From Saccharopolyspora endophytica (GTDB lineage: Bacteria; Actinomycetota; Actinomycetes; Mycobacteriales; Pseudonocardiaceae), in NCBI RefSeq assembly GCF_018070075.1, contig NZ_JAGPXE010000001.1:248001-312000 (forward strand): a DNA stretch of 64,000 bases. Direction: 5' to 3'. A program made the translations under genes and the position numbers. The notes below the pieces were generated by a model. It was not told the origin of the DNA. It was given only the letters and a program-made list of their open reading frames with translations, and did no database searches. Shown here piece after piece: positions 9,422 through 17,601 of the stretch (its first letter is position 1; every line of letters begins with the position of its first letter).

Positions 9422-10615
9422 GTGAGTGCCAGGGAATGGCTCGACAAGGATTTCTACGCTGAGCTGGGCGTCTCCTCCGATGCTTCGTCCGAGGACATCA
9501 AGAAGGCGTACCGGAAGCTGGCCCGGGAGAACCACCCCGACGCCAACCCCGGCAACGCCCAGGCCGAGTCCAAGTTCAAGGCGGTCTCGGAGGCCTACGG
9601 GGTGCTGTCCGACCCCGACAAGCGCAAGCAGTACGACGAGGCCCGGCGGCTCTTCGGAGCCGGCGGGCTCGGCGGCGCCGGTGGCGGCTTCGGTGCTCCG
9701 GGCGGCTTCGGCGGTCCCGGCGGTGCCGGTGGAGGCTTCGACCTCGGTGACCTCTTCGGCGGTCAGCAGGGGGCCGGTGGCCTGGGCGACCTGTTCGGCG
9801 GGTTGTTCGGCAACCGGCGACCCGGTGGCGGCGCGGGCCCGACCACGGCCAGCAGGCCGCGGCGCGGAGCCGACGTCGAGACCGAGGTGCGCATCGACTT
9901 CTACGAGGCGGTGCGCGGTGCCACGGTGCCGCTGCGGCTGTCGAGCCCGGCGACCTGCCAGACCTGCCGGGGCTCGGGCGCCAAGCCCGGAACCCGGCCG
10001 CGCGGCTGCTCCACCTGCGGTGGAGCGGGTCTGGTCACCCGCAACCAGGGCGCGTTCGCGTTCAGCGAGCCGTGCCCGGACTGCCGGGGACGCGGCCAGA
10101 TCATCGACAGCCCGTGCGAGGACTGCGCCGGTGAGGGCATCAGCACCCGCACCCGGACGCTGACCGTGCGCATCCCGCCAGGGGTGGACGATGGGCAGCG
10201 GATCCGGCTGGCGGGACAGGGCGAGCCCGGGCGTCAAGGCGCCACTTCGGGTGATCTGTTCGTCGTGGTGCACGTCAACGGCAACAAGGTGTTCGGACGA
10301 TCCGGTGACGACCTGACGATCTCGGTCCCGGTCACCTTCCCGGAGCTCGCGCTGGGCACTACGTTGGCGGTGCCGACCCTGGACGGGAAGGTCACGTTGA
10401 AGGTTCCCGCCGGAACCAGCAGCGGGCGGACCTTCCGGGTGCGTGGCAAGGGCGTGGGCAAGAAGGCCGGTGGCAACGGGGACCTCCTGGTGACGCTGCA
10501 GGTCGCGGTGCCGTCGAAGCTCGACGGCAAGGCGGCCGAAGCGCTCGCCGAGTACGCCGAGGCCACCGCCGACCACGACCCGCGCAGCGAGCTGAACGAG
10601 TTGCTCGGGAGGTAA
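9422..10615 (+). CDS. dnaJ: Co-chaperone DnaJ
   Basis: A 397-residue type I DnaJ (Hsp40) that delivers substrates to DnaK and stimulates its ATPase. Domains in order: J domain with HPD at 38-40; a glycine/phenylalanine-rich stretch at about 76-150; four zinc-binding CXXCXGXG repeats at about 179-240 ([32 protein letters not shown]); then the C-terminal peptide-binding domain. GTG 9422 is chosen because GGAAGGAGGAG lies directly upstream and the J domain then begins at the usual place; upstream in-frame codons would run back into grpE. It is third in the operon. Confidence 0.98.
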   Translation: MSAREWLDKDFYAELGVSSDASSEDIKKAYRKLARENHPDANPGNAQAESKFKAVSEAYGVLSDPDKRKQYDEARRLFGAGGLGGAGGGFGAPGGFGGPGGAGGGFDLGDLFGGQQGAGGLGDLFGGLFGNRRPGGGAGPTTASRPRRGADVETEVRIDFYEAVRGATVPLRLSSPATCQTCRGSGAKPGTRPRGCSTCGGAGLVTRNQGAFAFSEPCPDCRGRGQIIDSPCEDCAGEGISTRTRTLTVRIPPGVDDGQRIRLAGQGEPGRQGATSGDLFVVVHVNGNKVFGRSGDDLTISVPVTFPELALGTTLAVPTLDGKVTLKVPAGTSSGRTFRVRGKGVGKKAGGNGDLLVTLQVAVPSKLDGKAAEALAEYAEATADHDPRSELNELLGR

Positions 10616-10617
10616 GC

Positions 10618-11088
10618 ATGGCCGGCCGCATGACGGGTCCCGGTGGGATCGGACCGGAGATGGGATTCGCGTTCCCGCCCGGTTCCAACGAGGACACCCC
10701 GATGTTCGTGATCTCGGTGGCGGCGCAGCTGTCCGGTCTGCACGCGCAGACGCTGCGCAGCTACGACCGGCTCGGACTCGTCTCGCCCGGACGCACCGCG
10801 GCAGGCGGCCGACGCTACTCGCTGCGCGACATCGCGCTGCTGCGCGAGGTCCAGCGGCTCTCCCAGGAGGAGGGCGTCAACCTCGCCGGGATCAAGCGCA
10901 TCATCGACCTGGAGAACCAGGTCGACGCGCTGCAGGCCAAGGTCACCGAGCTCACCGAGGAGGTCGCCGCGGCCTACGCGGCGGCGGAATCGGCGGCGGC
11001 CCAGATCCACGCCTCCTACCGCAGGGACCTCGTCCCCGTGCGCCAGGAGACCGCGCTGGTCGTCTGGAAGCCGAACCGCAAGCGGTAG
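10618..11088 (+). CDS. hspR: Heat-shock repressor HspR (MerR family)
   Basis: A 156-residue MerR-type repressor. After about 28 leading residues comes MFVISVAAQLSGLHAQTLRS, then YDRLGLVSPGRTAAGGRRYS, the winged helix of HspR. A coiled-coil segment follows (LENQVDALQAKVTELTEE), and the C terminus ALVVWKP is characteristic of HspR. With DnaK it represses its own operon through the HAIR sites at 6675 and 6729, and presumably clpB through the site at 20486. ATG 10618 is 2 bases after the dnaJ stop. It closes the operon; LSE copy 1 and a terminator follow. Confidence 0.97.
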   Translation: MAGRMTGPGGIGPEMGFAFPPGSNEDTPMFVISVAAQLSGLHAQTLRSYDRLGLVSPGRTAAGGRRYSLRDIALLREVQRLSQEEGVNLAGIKRIIDLENQVDALQAKVTELTEEVAAAYAAAESAAAQIHASYRRDLVPVRQETALVVWKPNRKR

Positions 11089-11106
11089 GGCGGTGTTGTG
11101 GTCGTT

Positions 11107-11275
11107 TTGCTCAGCGGTGCCAGTGGCGGAACCTGAGGTGGCCCTCCTGCTCCGGGCGCGCCGACTCATGTATGCCAATACACCACGTCGACACGTCCTC
11201 ACAGGAGAACCACCTCAGAACCCGCGGCGGTGCGAGCTGCTCAGGCGGTGAAGGAGAAAGCGGCTACGCCGCTTG
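11107..11275 (-). repeat. LSE copy 1 (long structured intergenic element)
   Basis: An intergenic element of the eight-copy LSE family, between convergent hspR and flavohemoglobin genes and starting 18 bases after the hspR stop. Long stem: 11133-11149 pairs with 11202-11218, with two non-Watson-Crick pairs that are G.T on the minus strand. Flanking helix gcgg/ccgc is separated by a symmetric GTT/GTT internal loop when read on the minus strand. Terminal hairpin aagcggc/gccgctt is at 11259-11275. Strand is given as that on which the odd pairs are G.U. Confidence 0.85.
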
Positions 11276-11284
11276 TGAAGGCAA

Positions 11285-11322
11285 CGAAAAGGCACCTCCC
11301 CGTCGTGGGAGGTGCCTTTTCG
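11285..11322. terminator. Bidirectional intrinsic terminator between hspR and flavohemoglobin
   Basis: A perfect 16-bp stem (11285-11300 with 11307-11322) with a 6-base loop. It has A runs on one side and T runs on the other, so it can terminate both the heat-shock operon and the convergent flavohemoglobin gene. Confidence 0.88.
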
Positions 11323-11372
11323 TGTCAGGCGAGCGGCGAAGACGGTTCGCACCGCTGATCAGGACGAGCGAC

Positions 11373-12545
11373 TCAGTCCAGCGTAAAAGGGTCGTAGCGG
11401 ATGTTGTCGAGGGTGGTGCCTGCTACGAGCATCTTCGAGACGGTGGCTCGGATCATCGCCGGGGAGCCGGAGACCAGCACGTCCCAGCCCTCCCAGGCGC
11501 CGTAGCGGGAGACGACGTCGGCGATCGTGCCGTGCTCGACCCCGTCGACGTTCGGGTCGTTCTCCAGCACGGCCGTGATCGTCAGCCACGGGTTGTGCAT
11601 CGCGATGCGGCGGAGGTTCTCCAGGTCGTAGAGGTCGTCGCGGGTGCGTCCGCCGTAGAAGAGCTGCACGCGCGGGTTCTCGCCGTACTGGGCGAGGTCG
11701 TCGATGATCGCGCGCAGCGGCGTGACGCCGGTGCCGCCGGCGACCATCAGGACGTCCGGCGAGTTCTCCCGGTCGACCGTCAGCCGACCCATCGGCGAGC
11801 CGATCCGCCACTGGTCACCGGGCTGCGCGTGGCCGACCACGGCACGGCTGACCCAACCGCCCTCGACGGAGCGGACGTGGAACTCCATGACGCCGTCGTC
11901 GCTGGGCGCGTTCGCCGGTGACAGGTACCGCCACATCCGGGGCCGCTGGGGGACCTCGACGCTGACGTACTGGCCGGGCAGGTAGGGCACCGGGTGATCG
12001 GTCTGCACGCGGACCACGGCGAGATCCCAGCTCAACCGCTCGTGGTGCAGGACCTGGCCGGTGTACCAGGCGGGGCCGTCGTCGGCGGCGGCCGCTTCGG
12101 TCATCGCCGAGGCCATGACCGTGTAGGCCTCCGCCCACGCGCGTTCGACCTGGTCGGTCCAGGAGTCACCGGCGTAGCGCTTGATGGACGCCAGCAGCGC
12201 GGTGCCGACCGCCTCGTAGTGCTGGGTGACGACACCGAACTTGCGGTGGTCGCGACCCAGCTGCTGCAGGAACGGCAGCAGCTCGTCGGGCTTGTCGACC
12301 ATCTGGATGACGTGCACGAGCGCCCGAAGCAGGCGGCTGCGCTGCACCTCCATGTTGGCGGCGAACAGCTCGCGGGTGTGCGGCGCGATGCTGAACAAGG
12401 TGCCGTAGAAGAACTTGGCCACCTCGTCGGCATGCGGTTCGACCACCGCGTAGCTCTCGCGGATGAGTCGAACCATCTTGCTCACACCGGAGTTGGACGG
12501 TTCGTTGTTCGGGGGCGGACCGGGGCTCAGTACGGCGTTCGTCAT
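11373..12545 (-). CDS. Flavohemoglobin-type oxidoreductase (globin-FAD-NAD)
   Basis: A 390-residue flavohemoglobin-like protein. Residues about 20-160 form the globin domain, with FYGTLFSIAPHTRELF containing the B10 tyrosine region and KFGVVTQHYEAVG containing the proximal histidine. An FAD-binding domain follows (PGQYVSVEVP, RMWRYLSPAN), then an NAD(P)-binding domain (MVAGGTGVTPLRAI). Classical members oxidise nitric oxide to nitrate; divergent actinomycete ones may have other roles. ATG 12545 is preferred; GTG 12569 and TTG 12599 lie in frame upstream, and none has a clear ribosome site. It diverges from a PPOX flavoprotein gene, with an inverted repeat at 12625 between them. Confidence 0.87.
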   Translation of the reverse strand: MTNAVLSPGPPPNNEPSNSGVSKMVRLIRESYAVVEPHADEVAKFFYGTLFSIAPHTRELFAANMEVQRSRLLRALVHVIQMVDKPDELLPFLQQLGRDHRKFGVVTQHYEAVGTALLASIKRYAGDSWTDQVERAWAEAYTVMASAMTEAAAADDGPAWYTGQVLHHERLSWDLAVVRVQTDHPVPYLPGQYVSVEVPQRPRMWRYLSPANAPSDDGVMEFHVRSVEGGWVSRAVVGHAQPGDQWRIGSPMGRLTVDRENSPDVLMVAGGTGVTPLRAIIDDLAQYGENPRVQLFYGGRTRDDLYDLENLRRIAMHNPWLTITAVLENDPNVDGVEHGTIADVVSRYGAWEGWDVLVSGSPAMIRATVSKMLVAGTTLDNIRYDPFTLD

Positions 12546-12624
12546 CGTTTCGGGCGCAGTCTTCTCCACGTTGGCGGCAGGCACCTGGGGTGGGCGCAAC
12601 CGCTACCTGCAAACGTCCCCCGAC

Positions 12625-12649
12625 ATCAGGGGCGACCCTAACCCCTGAT
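12625..12649. promoter_or_regulatory. Inverted repeat between flavohemoglobin and PPOX genes
   Basis: atcagggg-N9-cccctgat is a perfect 8-bp inverted repeat in the divergent promoter region. It is 80 bp from the flavohemoglobin start and 115 bp from the PPOX start. It could be the operator of a stress regulator; it does not match an NsrR or HAIR site that I know. Confidence 0.45.
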
Positions 12650-12764
12650 CGGACGTACGTCTGCCTTGATGGCACTTTCGAGTGCTTCGTAACTACTTCA
12701 CGTAGATAATCCATCAATCGGTCGGGGGAAAGCTAGTGGCGAACCTGTTACCGGACGGGGCTAC

Positions 12765-13544
12765 ATGACACTGTGGTCCGCCGTGACCCCCGATCACATC
12801 AACCCGGTCGGCGTGGCTCCCGATGCCATGCTGGACCTGGAGCTGTCCGACAGCACAACGCCCCCCGTCCCGATCCCCGCCCGATTATCCGAGCCGCAGC
12901 TCACCGACCCGTTCTGGCAGGAATCCCCGACTCTGCCCGGATCGGCCGGTGAGCACCTGCTCCAGAGCGCCTACGGCACCGAGAAGCGGGCCCGCCGCTT
13001 CTACGACGACCAGGTGCTCGACCGGCTCAACGACGAGATGAAGGAGTTCATCGGGCGCATGGAGCTGGCCTTCGTGGCGACCTCCGACGCCCGAGGCGAG
13101 TGCGACTCCAGCCTGCGGGCAGGCCCGCCCGGCTTCGTCGAGGTCCTCGACGACCAGCACGTCTGCTACCCCGAGTACCGGGGCAACGGAGTGATGGCCA
13201 GCCTCGGCAACATCAGCGAGAACCCGCACGTCGGCATCCTGCTGGTGGACTTCGTCACCGACCTGATCGGCCTGCACGTCAACGGCAAGGCCCGCATCGT
13301 CGAGGACGCCGACCTGCGCGGCATTTACCCCGCGCTGCCCTCGGAGTTCGACCGCGGCCGCACGCCCGAGCGCTGGGTGGTGGTGCAGGTCGAGGAGGCC
13401 TACATCCACTGCCGCAAGCACATCCCCCGGATGATGCCCGTCCTGCGGGAACGCACCTGGGGCACCGACGACGTCAAGCGCAAGGGTGGCGACTACTTCA
13501 GCGCCAAAGGCATGCCCCGCCCTTGGCACGAGGTCTCTGCGTGA
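12765..13544 (+). CDS. Pyridoxamine 5'-phosphate oxidase-family flavoprotein
   Basis: A 259-residue protein of the PPOX split-barrel superfamily. The core runs from MKEFIGRMELAFVATSDARG through DLIGLHVNGKARIVED, with FMN-binding residues expected around SSLRAGPPGFV. Such proteins bind flavin (FMN or F420) and act in small-molecule reductions; an anti-oxidative or NO-related role is suggested only by its divergence from the flavohemoglobin. About 90 residues precede the barrel. ATG 12765 is the first start after the divergent promoter region. LSE copy 2 begins 15 bases after its stop. Confidence 0.82.
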   Translation: MTLWSAVTPDHINPVGVAPDAMLDLELSDSTTPPVPIPARLSEPQLTDPFWQESPTLPGSAGEHLLQSAYGTEKRARRFYDDQVLDRLNDEMKEFIGRMELAFVATSDARGECDSSLRAGPPGFVEVLDDQHVCYPEYRGNGVMASLGNISENPHVGILLVDFVTDLIGLHVNGKARIVEDADLRGIYPALPSEFDRGRTPERWVVVQVEEAYIHCRKHIPRMMPVLRERTWGTDDVKRKGGDYFSAKGMPRPWHEVSA

Positions 13545-13559
13545 GGCTCCGTGGTTGTT

Positions 13560-13737
13560 CTGCTCAGCGGTGCGGGTGGCGGAACCTCAGACGCCGTCTG
13601 GCTCCGGGATCCGAGACTTGAGTATGAACGGATACGCGGCGCTACGGCTGCCCTCGCCAGACGACGTCTGAGAACCCGCGGCGGTGCCGGTTGCTCAGGT
13701 GGGGCAAGGAGAAAGCACCTCCGATGCTTGCCTGACG
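13560..13737 (-). repeat. LSE copy 2
   Basis: A full-length LSE lying 15 bases after the PPOX stop and before a co-directional MarR gene. Long stem ctcagacgccgtctgg (13586-13601) pairs with 13657-13672 in 15 of 16 positions; the odd pair is C.A on plus and G.T on minus. The apical mini-hairpin is gtatgaacggatac. The terminal hairpin (agcacc..gatgct, about 13715-13730) is weaker than in other copies. Confidence 0.85.
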
Positions 13738-13864
13738 GTTCTTGGTGATCGGTGCGGCGTCTTCCGGTTTGGGAATTGGGTTGACGAGTTCTCGGGCTGG
13801 TGCTCTGCGTTGCGGTCGTGCTCCCTAGAGTGGGGCGAAACGGTCGCGAGGTGCGGGGAGAGAC

Positions 13865-14329
13865 GTGAGCGAGCAGGACGACGAGATCGCGGAGGACCCC
13901 GCGCGCCGCGAAGCGGCCGAGGAGATCGAACGCGAGCTGGTGATGATGTTCCGCAACGCGCGGAACCTCTCCACGCACGTCGCCGCGCTGGTGCACCCGG
14001 ACCTGGACCCGGCCTCCTACACGATGTTGCTGATGGTGGCCAACGAAGGACCGCTGCGCGGCATGGACCTGGCCGGCCGCACCGGCCTGGACAAGTCCAC
14101 GGTCTCGCGGCAGATCGCCACCCTCGTCGACCTGGAGCTGCTGGAGCGCGCCCCCGACCCGGACGACGGCCGCGCCCGCCGCATCCAGCTCTCCGACCTG
14201 GGGCAGGAGCGCCTGGAGCGGGTGCGCGCCGAGCGCCGCAAGCACCTCCACGGCCAGTTCGCCAGCTGGAGCACGCAGGACCTCGCCGACCTCGCCCGAC
14301 TGCTCGGCAAGCTGAACCAGACCAGCTGA
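13865..14329 (+). CDS. MarR-family transcriptional regulator
   Basis: A 154-residue winged-helix MarR protein. The recognition region reads RGMDLAGRTGLDKSTVSRQI, followed by the wing ERAPDPDDGRARRIQLSDLG. GTG 13865 follows GGGGAGAG at correct spacing. It is co-directional with a second MarR gene 155 bp downstream and the large MFS gene; it could regulate that exporter, though the double operator sits in front of the second MarR. Its ligand is unknown. Confidence 0.88.
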   Translation: MSEQDDEIAEDPARREAAEEIERELVMMFRNARNLSTHVAALVHPDLDPASYTMLLMVANEGPLRGMDLAGRTGLDKSTVSRQIATLVDLELLERAPDPDDGRARRIQLSDLGQERLERVRAERRKHLHGQFASWSTQDLADLARLLGKLNQTS

Positions 14330-14423
14330 TCTGACGGTTCCGGCCCGCCTTCCCGGGTCCTGAATCGTCTCCTATCAGGCAAAACGGCCAAAACGGCCGG
14401 TGGTGCGAGTCACCCTCATTTCA

Positions 14424-14438
14424 GTTGCGTGCTGCAAC
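14424..14438. promoter_or_regulatory. MarR operator half 1: gttgc-N5-gcaac
   Basis: gttgc-gtgct-gcaac is a perfect inverted repeat. It overlaps a possible -35 (TTGCGT, 14425-14430) and is followed 29 bp later by an identical-arm repeat. Both lie within 61 bp of the MarR start at 14485. Confidence 0.65.
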
Positions 14439-14452
14439 CAAGTGGTCTTATT

Positions 14453-14467
14453 GTTGCCTAGAGCAAC
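14453..14467. promoter_or_regulatory. MarR operator half 2: gttgc-N5-gcaac
   Basis: gttgc-ctaga-gcaac has the same arms as the site at 14424, start-to-start 29 bp, and overlaps a plausible -10 (TATTGT, 14449-14454). It ends 17 bp before the MarR start. Paired sites over -35 and -10 fit autorepression of the MarR-exporter operon. Confidence 0.65.
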
Positions 14468-14484
14468 TAAAAGGATGGGCTCGC

Positions 14485-14976
14485 ATGGGACCTACACCAG
14501 AGACCTGCGGTGAGCTGCTCCGCCCGCTCCGCGCCTTGATGGGCCTCAAGCAGGTCGCGCTGCAACGGGGGTTGCAGCTCTCCGACCAGGTCCCCTACGC
14601 CGCGGCGGGGCTGCTCACCGAGCTCGTGCACCGCGGCGAATGCCGGGTCTCCGACCTCGCTCACCACCGCATCGTCGATGCGTCCGTGGTGAGCCGGCAG
14701 GTGAACCAGCTCGAACAAGCCGGGCTGATCACACGTCGGCCGGACCCCGCCGACCGCCGGGTCTCGCTGCTGCGGACCACCGAGCTCGGCGACCGGGTCG
14801 TCGCCGAGCTCGAGCAGAAGAAGTCGGAGTGGATCGGCGAGGCGCTGGTCGGCTGGGAGGACGCGAAGGTCCGCGAACTGGCCCGGTTGCTCGGCGACGC
14901 GATGTCCGACATCCGCCGCCACACGATCGAAAGCGGAGATCACTCAGACTCCGGGATGGGGGAAGGAACTCGATGA
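14485..14976 (+). CDS. MarR-family regulator, cotranscribed with MFS exporter
   Basis: A 163-residue MarR protein. Its recognition segment is RVSDLAHHRIVDASVVSRQV, and the wing TRRPDPADRRVSLLRTTELG is canonical. ATG 14485 has AAGGATGGG upstream; the frame is open further back but would cover the operators. Its stop overlaps the start of the MFS gene (ATGA), so the pair forms an operon. Two gttgc-N5-gcaac repeats over the promoter indicate autorepression, probably relieved by a substrate of the exporter. Confidence 0.9.
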   Translation: MGPTPETCGELLRPLRALMGLKQVALQRGLQLSDQVPYAAAGLLTELVHRGECRVSDLAHHRIVDASVVSRQVNQLEQAGLITRRPDPADRRVSLLRTTELGDRVVAELEQKKSEWIGEALVGWEDAKVRELARLLGDAMSDIRRHTIESGDHSDSGMGEGTR

Positions 14977-17480
14977 CCAGCTCGACGGAGACGGCGCCGA
15001 AGGTGTCGACTCAACCGAGCGCGCCGCACGAGTCGGCCCAGGACCAGGCGATGTCGCACCGCCAGATCCTGGAGGCCATGTCCGGCCTGATGTTGGCGCT
15101 GTTGGTCGCCATCCTCAGCTCGACCATCGTGTCCAATGCGCTGCCGAGGATCATCGCCGACCTGAACGGCACCCAGGGCCAGTACACCTGGGTCGTCACG
15201 GCGATGCTGCTGACCTCCACGGCCTCCACCCCGCTGTGGGGCAAGCTCTCCGACCTGTTCAGCAAGAAGCTGCTGTACCAGATCGCGATCACCATCTTCA
15301 CCGTCGGCTCCGTGGCCGGTGGTTTCGCGCAGTCGATGGAGACCCTGATCGGTTTCCGCGCCCTGCAGGGCATCGGCATGGGCGGCCTGCAGGCGCTGAT
15401 CCAGGTCGTGATCGCCGCGATGGTCCCGCCGCGCGACCGCGGTCGCTACAGCGGCTACATCGGCGCCACCTTCGCCGTGGCCACCGTCAGCGGTCCGCTG
15501 GTCGGCGGCGTCATCGTCGACACCCCGTGGCTGGGATGGCGCTGGTGCTTCTGGGTCACCGTGCCGATCGCCGTGGTCGCCTTCATCGTGCTCGGCCGGG
15601 TGCTCAAGCTGCCGGTGATCAAGCGCGAGGTCAAGATCGACTGGTTCGGCGCGCTGTTCCTGGTCGGCGGCGTGTCGCTGCTGCTGATCTGGGTCTCGCT
15701 GGCCGGCAAGAACTTCGACTGGCTCTCGCCGGAGACCGGCTACTTCGTCGGTGGCGGCATCGTCGCGCTGATCATCGCCGTGATCATCGAGTCCAAGCAC
15801 AGCGAGCCGATCGTGCCGCTGAAGATGTTCCGCAACCCCACGGTCACGATGGCCACCATCGGCACCGTCGCGGTCGGCACCGCGATGTTCGGCGGCGCGG
15901 TGTTCCTGGGGCAGTACTTCCAGATCGCGCGCAGCTTCAGCCCGACCACCGCGGGCCTGATGACGCTGCCGATGGTCGGCGGTCTGTTCATCTCCTCCAC
16001 GGTCAGCGGTCAGGTCATCTCCCGGTACACCGGCAAGACCAAACCCTTCCTCGTGGTCGGTTCGATCGTGATGATCATTGCGATGGGGCTACTGAGCACC
16101 GTCGATCACGAAACGAACCTGGTGCTGGTGGGGGTCTACCTCTTCCTGATGGGCACCGGAGTCGGCATGCTCATGCAGAACCTGGTGCTGGCGGTGCAGA
16201 ACGCCACCAGCGCCAAGGACATGGGCTCGACGACCTCCGTCGTCACCTTCTTCCGCACCTTGGGAGGTTCGGCTGGTGTGTCGGTGCTAGGCGCGGTGCT
16301 GGCCACCCGCGTTCAGGACTACATCGTGGAAGGGCTGGCGAAGATCCCCGGCGCGGCTCAGGCCGCGGCCTCCGGAGGCGGAACGGGATCGCTGGACATC
16401 GGACACCTGCCCGGGCCGATCCAGACCATCGTCCGCGCGGCGTACGGGGATGCCATCGGCGACATCTTCCTCATCTCGGCGTGCATCTCCGTGGTCACCT
16501 TCCTCGCGGTGCTGTTCATCCGCGAGAAGCCGTTGCGGACCACGATCGAAAGCAACGAGGAAATGGAGACGGCTTCAGTGGCCGCACACGAAGAGGGCCG
16601 GAACAACGGCGCGCAGATGAACTCCGCCCAGGCCGGCCCGTGGACCGAGCCGTCGATCCCGTCGTTCGCCTCCAACGGCGCGGCGCTGACCGGCCGGTTC
16701 ATGGACGGCCAGGAGCACGCCCAGCAGCGGGTCGTGCACGGGGTCGTCCACGACTCGATCGGCACCCCGGTGTCCGGCGTGGTGCTGACCCTCACCGACG
16801 CCAACGGGCGCCAGGTGGAGCGGGCGCGCACCGACAACGACGGCGAGTTCAGCTTCGCCGTCGACAACGGCGGCACCTACGTGCTGATCGCTTCCGGCGG
16901 CAGCTACCAGCCCACCGCCTCGATGGTGGTCGTGGCCGACCGCCCGGTGAGGCACGACGTGCAGCTGCTCGGCGCCGGTGAGCTCAGCGGTCTGGTGCAC
17001 GTCGGCGGTGTCGGCGTGCCGGGCGCGATGGTGGTGCTCACCGACGTGCGCGGCGAGGTCGTGGCCACCAACGCCACCGACGCCGACGGCGACTACGGCT
17101 TCTCCGACCTGGTCGGCGGCTCCTACGCGCTGACCGTCACCGCGGACGGATATCGTCCGGTGGCCCACCCGATCGTGGTCACAGACGGGGAGCGGGTGCG
17201 GCTCGACGTCGCCCTGCAGACCGGGGCGCAGCTGAGCGGCGTCATCCGGTCGGCCAACCTGGGCGTGCCGGTGCCGGACGCGCGGGTGACGCTGCTCGAC
17301 GGTTCGGGCGCGGTGGTGGCCGCGGGGACCACCGACATCGACGGCAACTACCACTTCACCGACCTGCCCGACGGCGAGTACACGGTGATCGCCAGCGGTT
17401 ATCCGCCGATCGCGGGCTCGCTGCGGCTGACGGGCCAGGAGACGTCGCACGACGTCGACCTGGGCTACCCCGAAGGCTGA
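14973..17480 (+). CDS. DHA2-type MFS multidrug exporter fused to three carboxypeptidase-regulatory/Cna-B-like domains
   Basis: An 835-residue fusion. Residues about 30-530 are a 14-helix drug:H+ antiporter of the DHA2 class (LWGKLSDLFSKK after helix 2, GFRALQGIGMGGLQALIQVV in helix 4, APPRDRGRY-like loop). The last 250 residues contain three similar beta-sandwich repeats, each with a DA.G..V....TD.DG.Y.F motif (RTDNDGEFSF, TDADGDYGFS, TDIDGNYHFT). Such Ig-like domains are usually extracellular, yet a 14-helix DHA2 protein normally has a cytoplasmic C terminus. ATG 14973 overlaps the MarR stop. The next gene begins with a related domain, so the two products may interact. Confidence 0.9.
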   Translation: MTSSTETAPKVSTQPSAPHESAQDQAMSHRQILEAMSGLMLALLVAILSSTIVSNALPRIIADLNGTQGQYTWVVTAMLLTSTASTPLWGKLSDLFSKKLLYQIAITIFTVGSVAGGFAQSMETLIGFRALQGIGMGGLQALIQVVIAAMVPPRDRGRYSGYIGATFAVATVSGPLVGGVIVDTPWLGWRWCFWVTVPIAVVAFIVLGRVLKLPVIKREVKIDWFGALFLVGGVSLLLIWVSLAGKNFDWLSPETGYFVGGGIVALIIAVIIESKHSEPIVPLKMFRNPTVTMATIGTVAVGTAMFGGAVFLGQYFQIARSFSPTTAGLMTLPMVGGLFISSTVSGQVISRYTGKTKPFLVVGSIVMIIAMGLLSTVDHETNLVLVGVYLFLMGTGVGMLMQNLVLAVQNATSAKDMGSTTSVVTFFRTLGGSAGVSVLGAVLATRVQDYIVEGLAKIPGAAQAAASGGGTGSLDIGHLPGPIQTIVRAAYGDAIGDIFLISACISVVTFLAVLFIREKPLRTTIESNEEMETASVAAHEEGRNNGAQMNSAQAGPWTEPSIPSFASNGAALTGRFMDGQEHAQQRVVHGVVHDSIGTPVSGVVLTLTDANGRQVERARTDNDGEFSFAVDNGGTYVLIASGGSYQPTASMVVVADRPVRHDVQLLGAGELSGLVHVGGVGVPGAMVVLTDVRGEVVATNATDADGDYGFSDLVGGSYALTVTADGYRPVAHPIVVTDGERVRLDVALQTGAQLSGVIRSANLGVPVPDARVTLLDGSGAVVAAGTTDIDGNYHFTDLPDGEYTVIASGYPPIAGSLRLTGQETSHDVDLGYPEG

Positions 17481-17601
17481 CCGGTCGCACCAGCACCACC
17501 CCGGAGGTCACGGTCGTGCTGCGGCGGGCGGGATCGACTGGACGTCGGCCCGCCCGCTGAGCAAGATCATGATCGAGCTCTGCTTCAAAGGAGTGTTTCA
17601 G

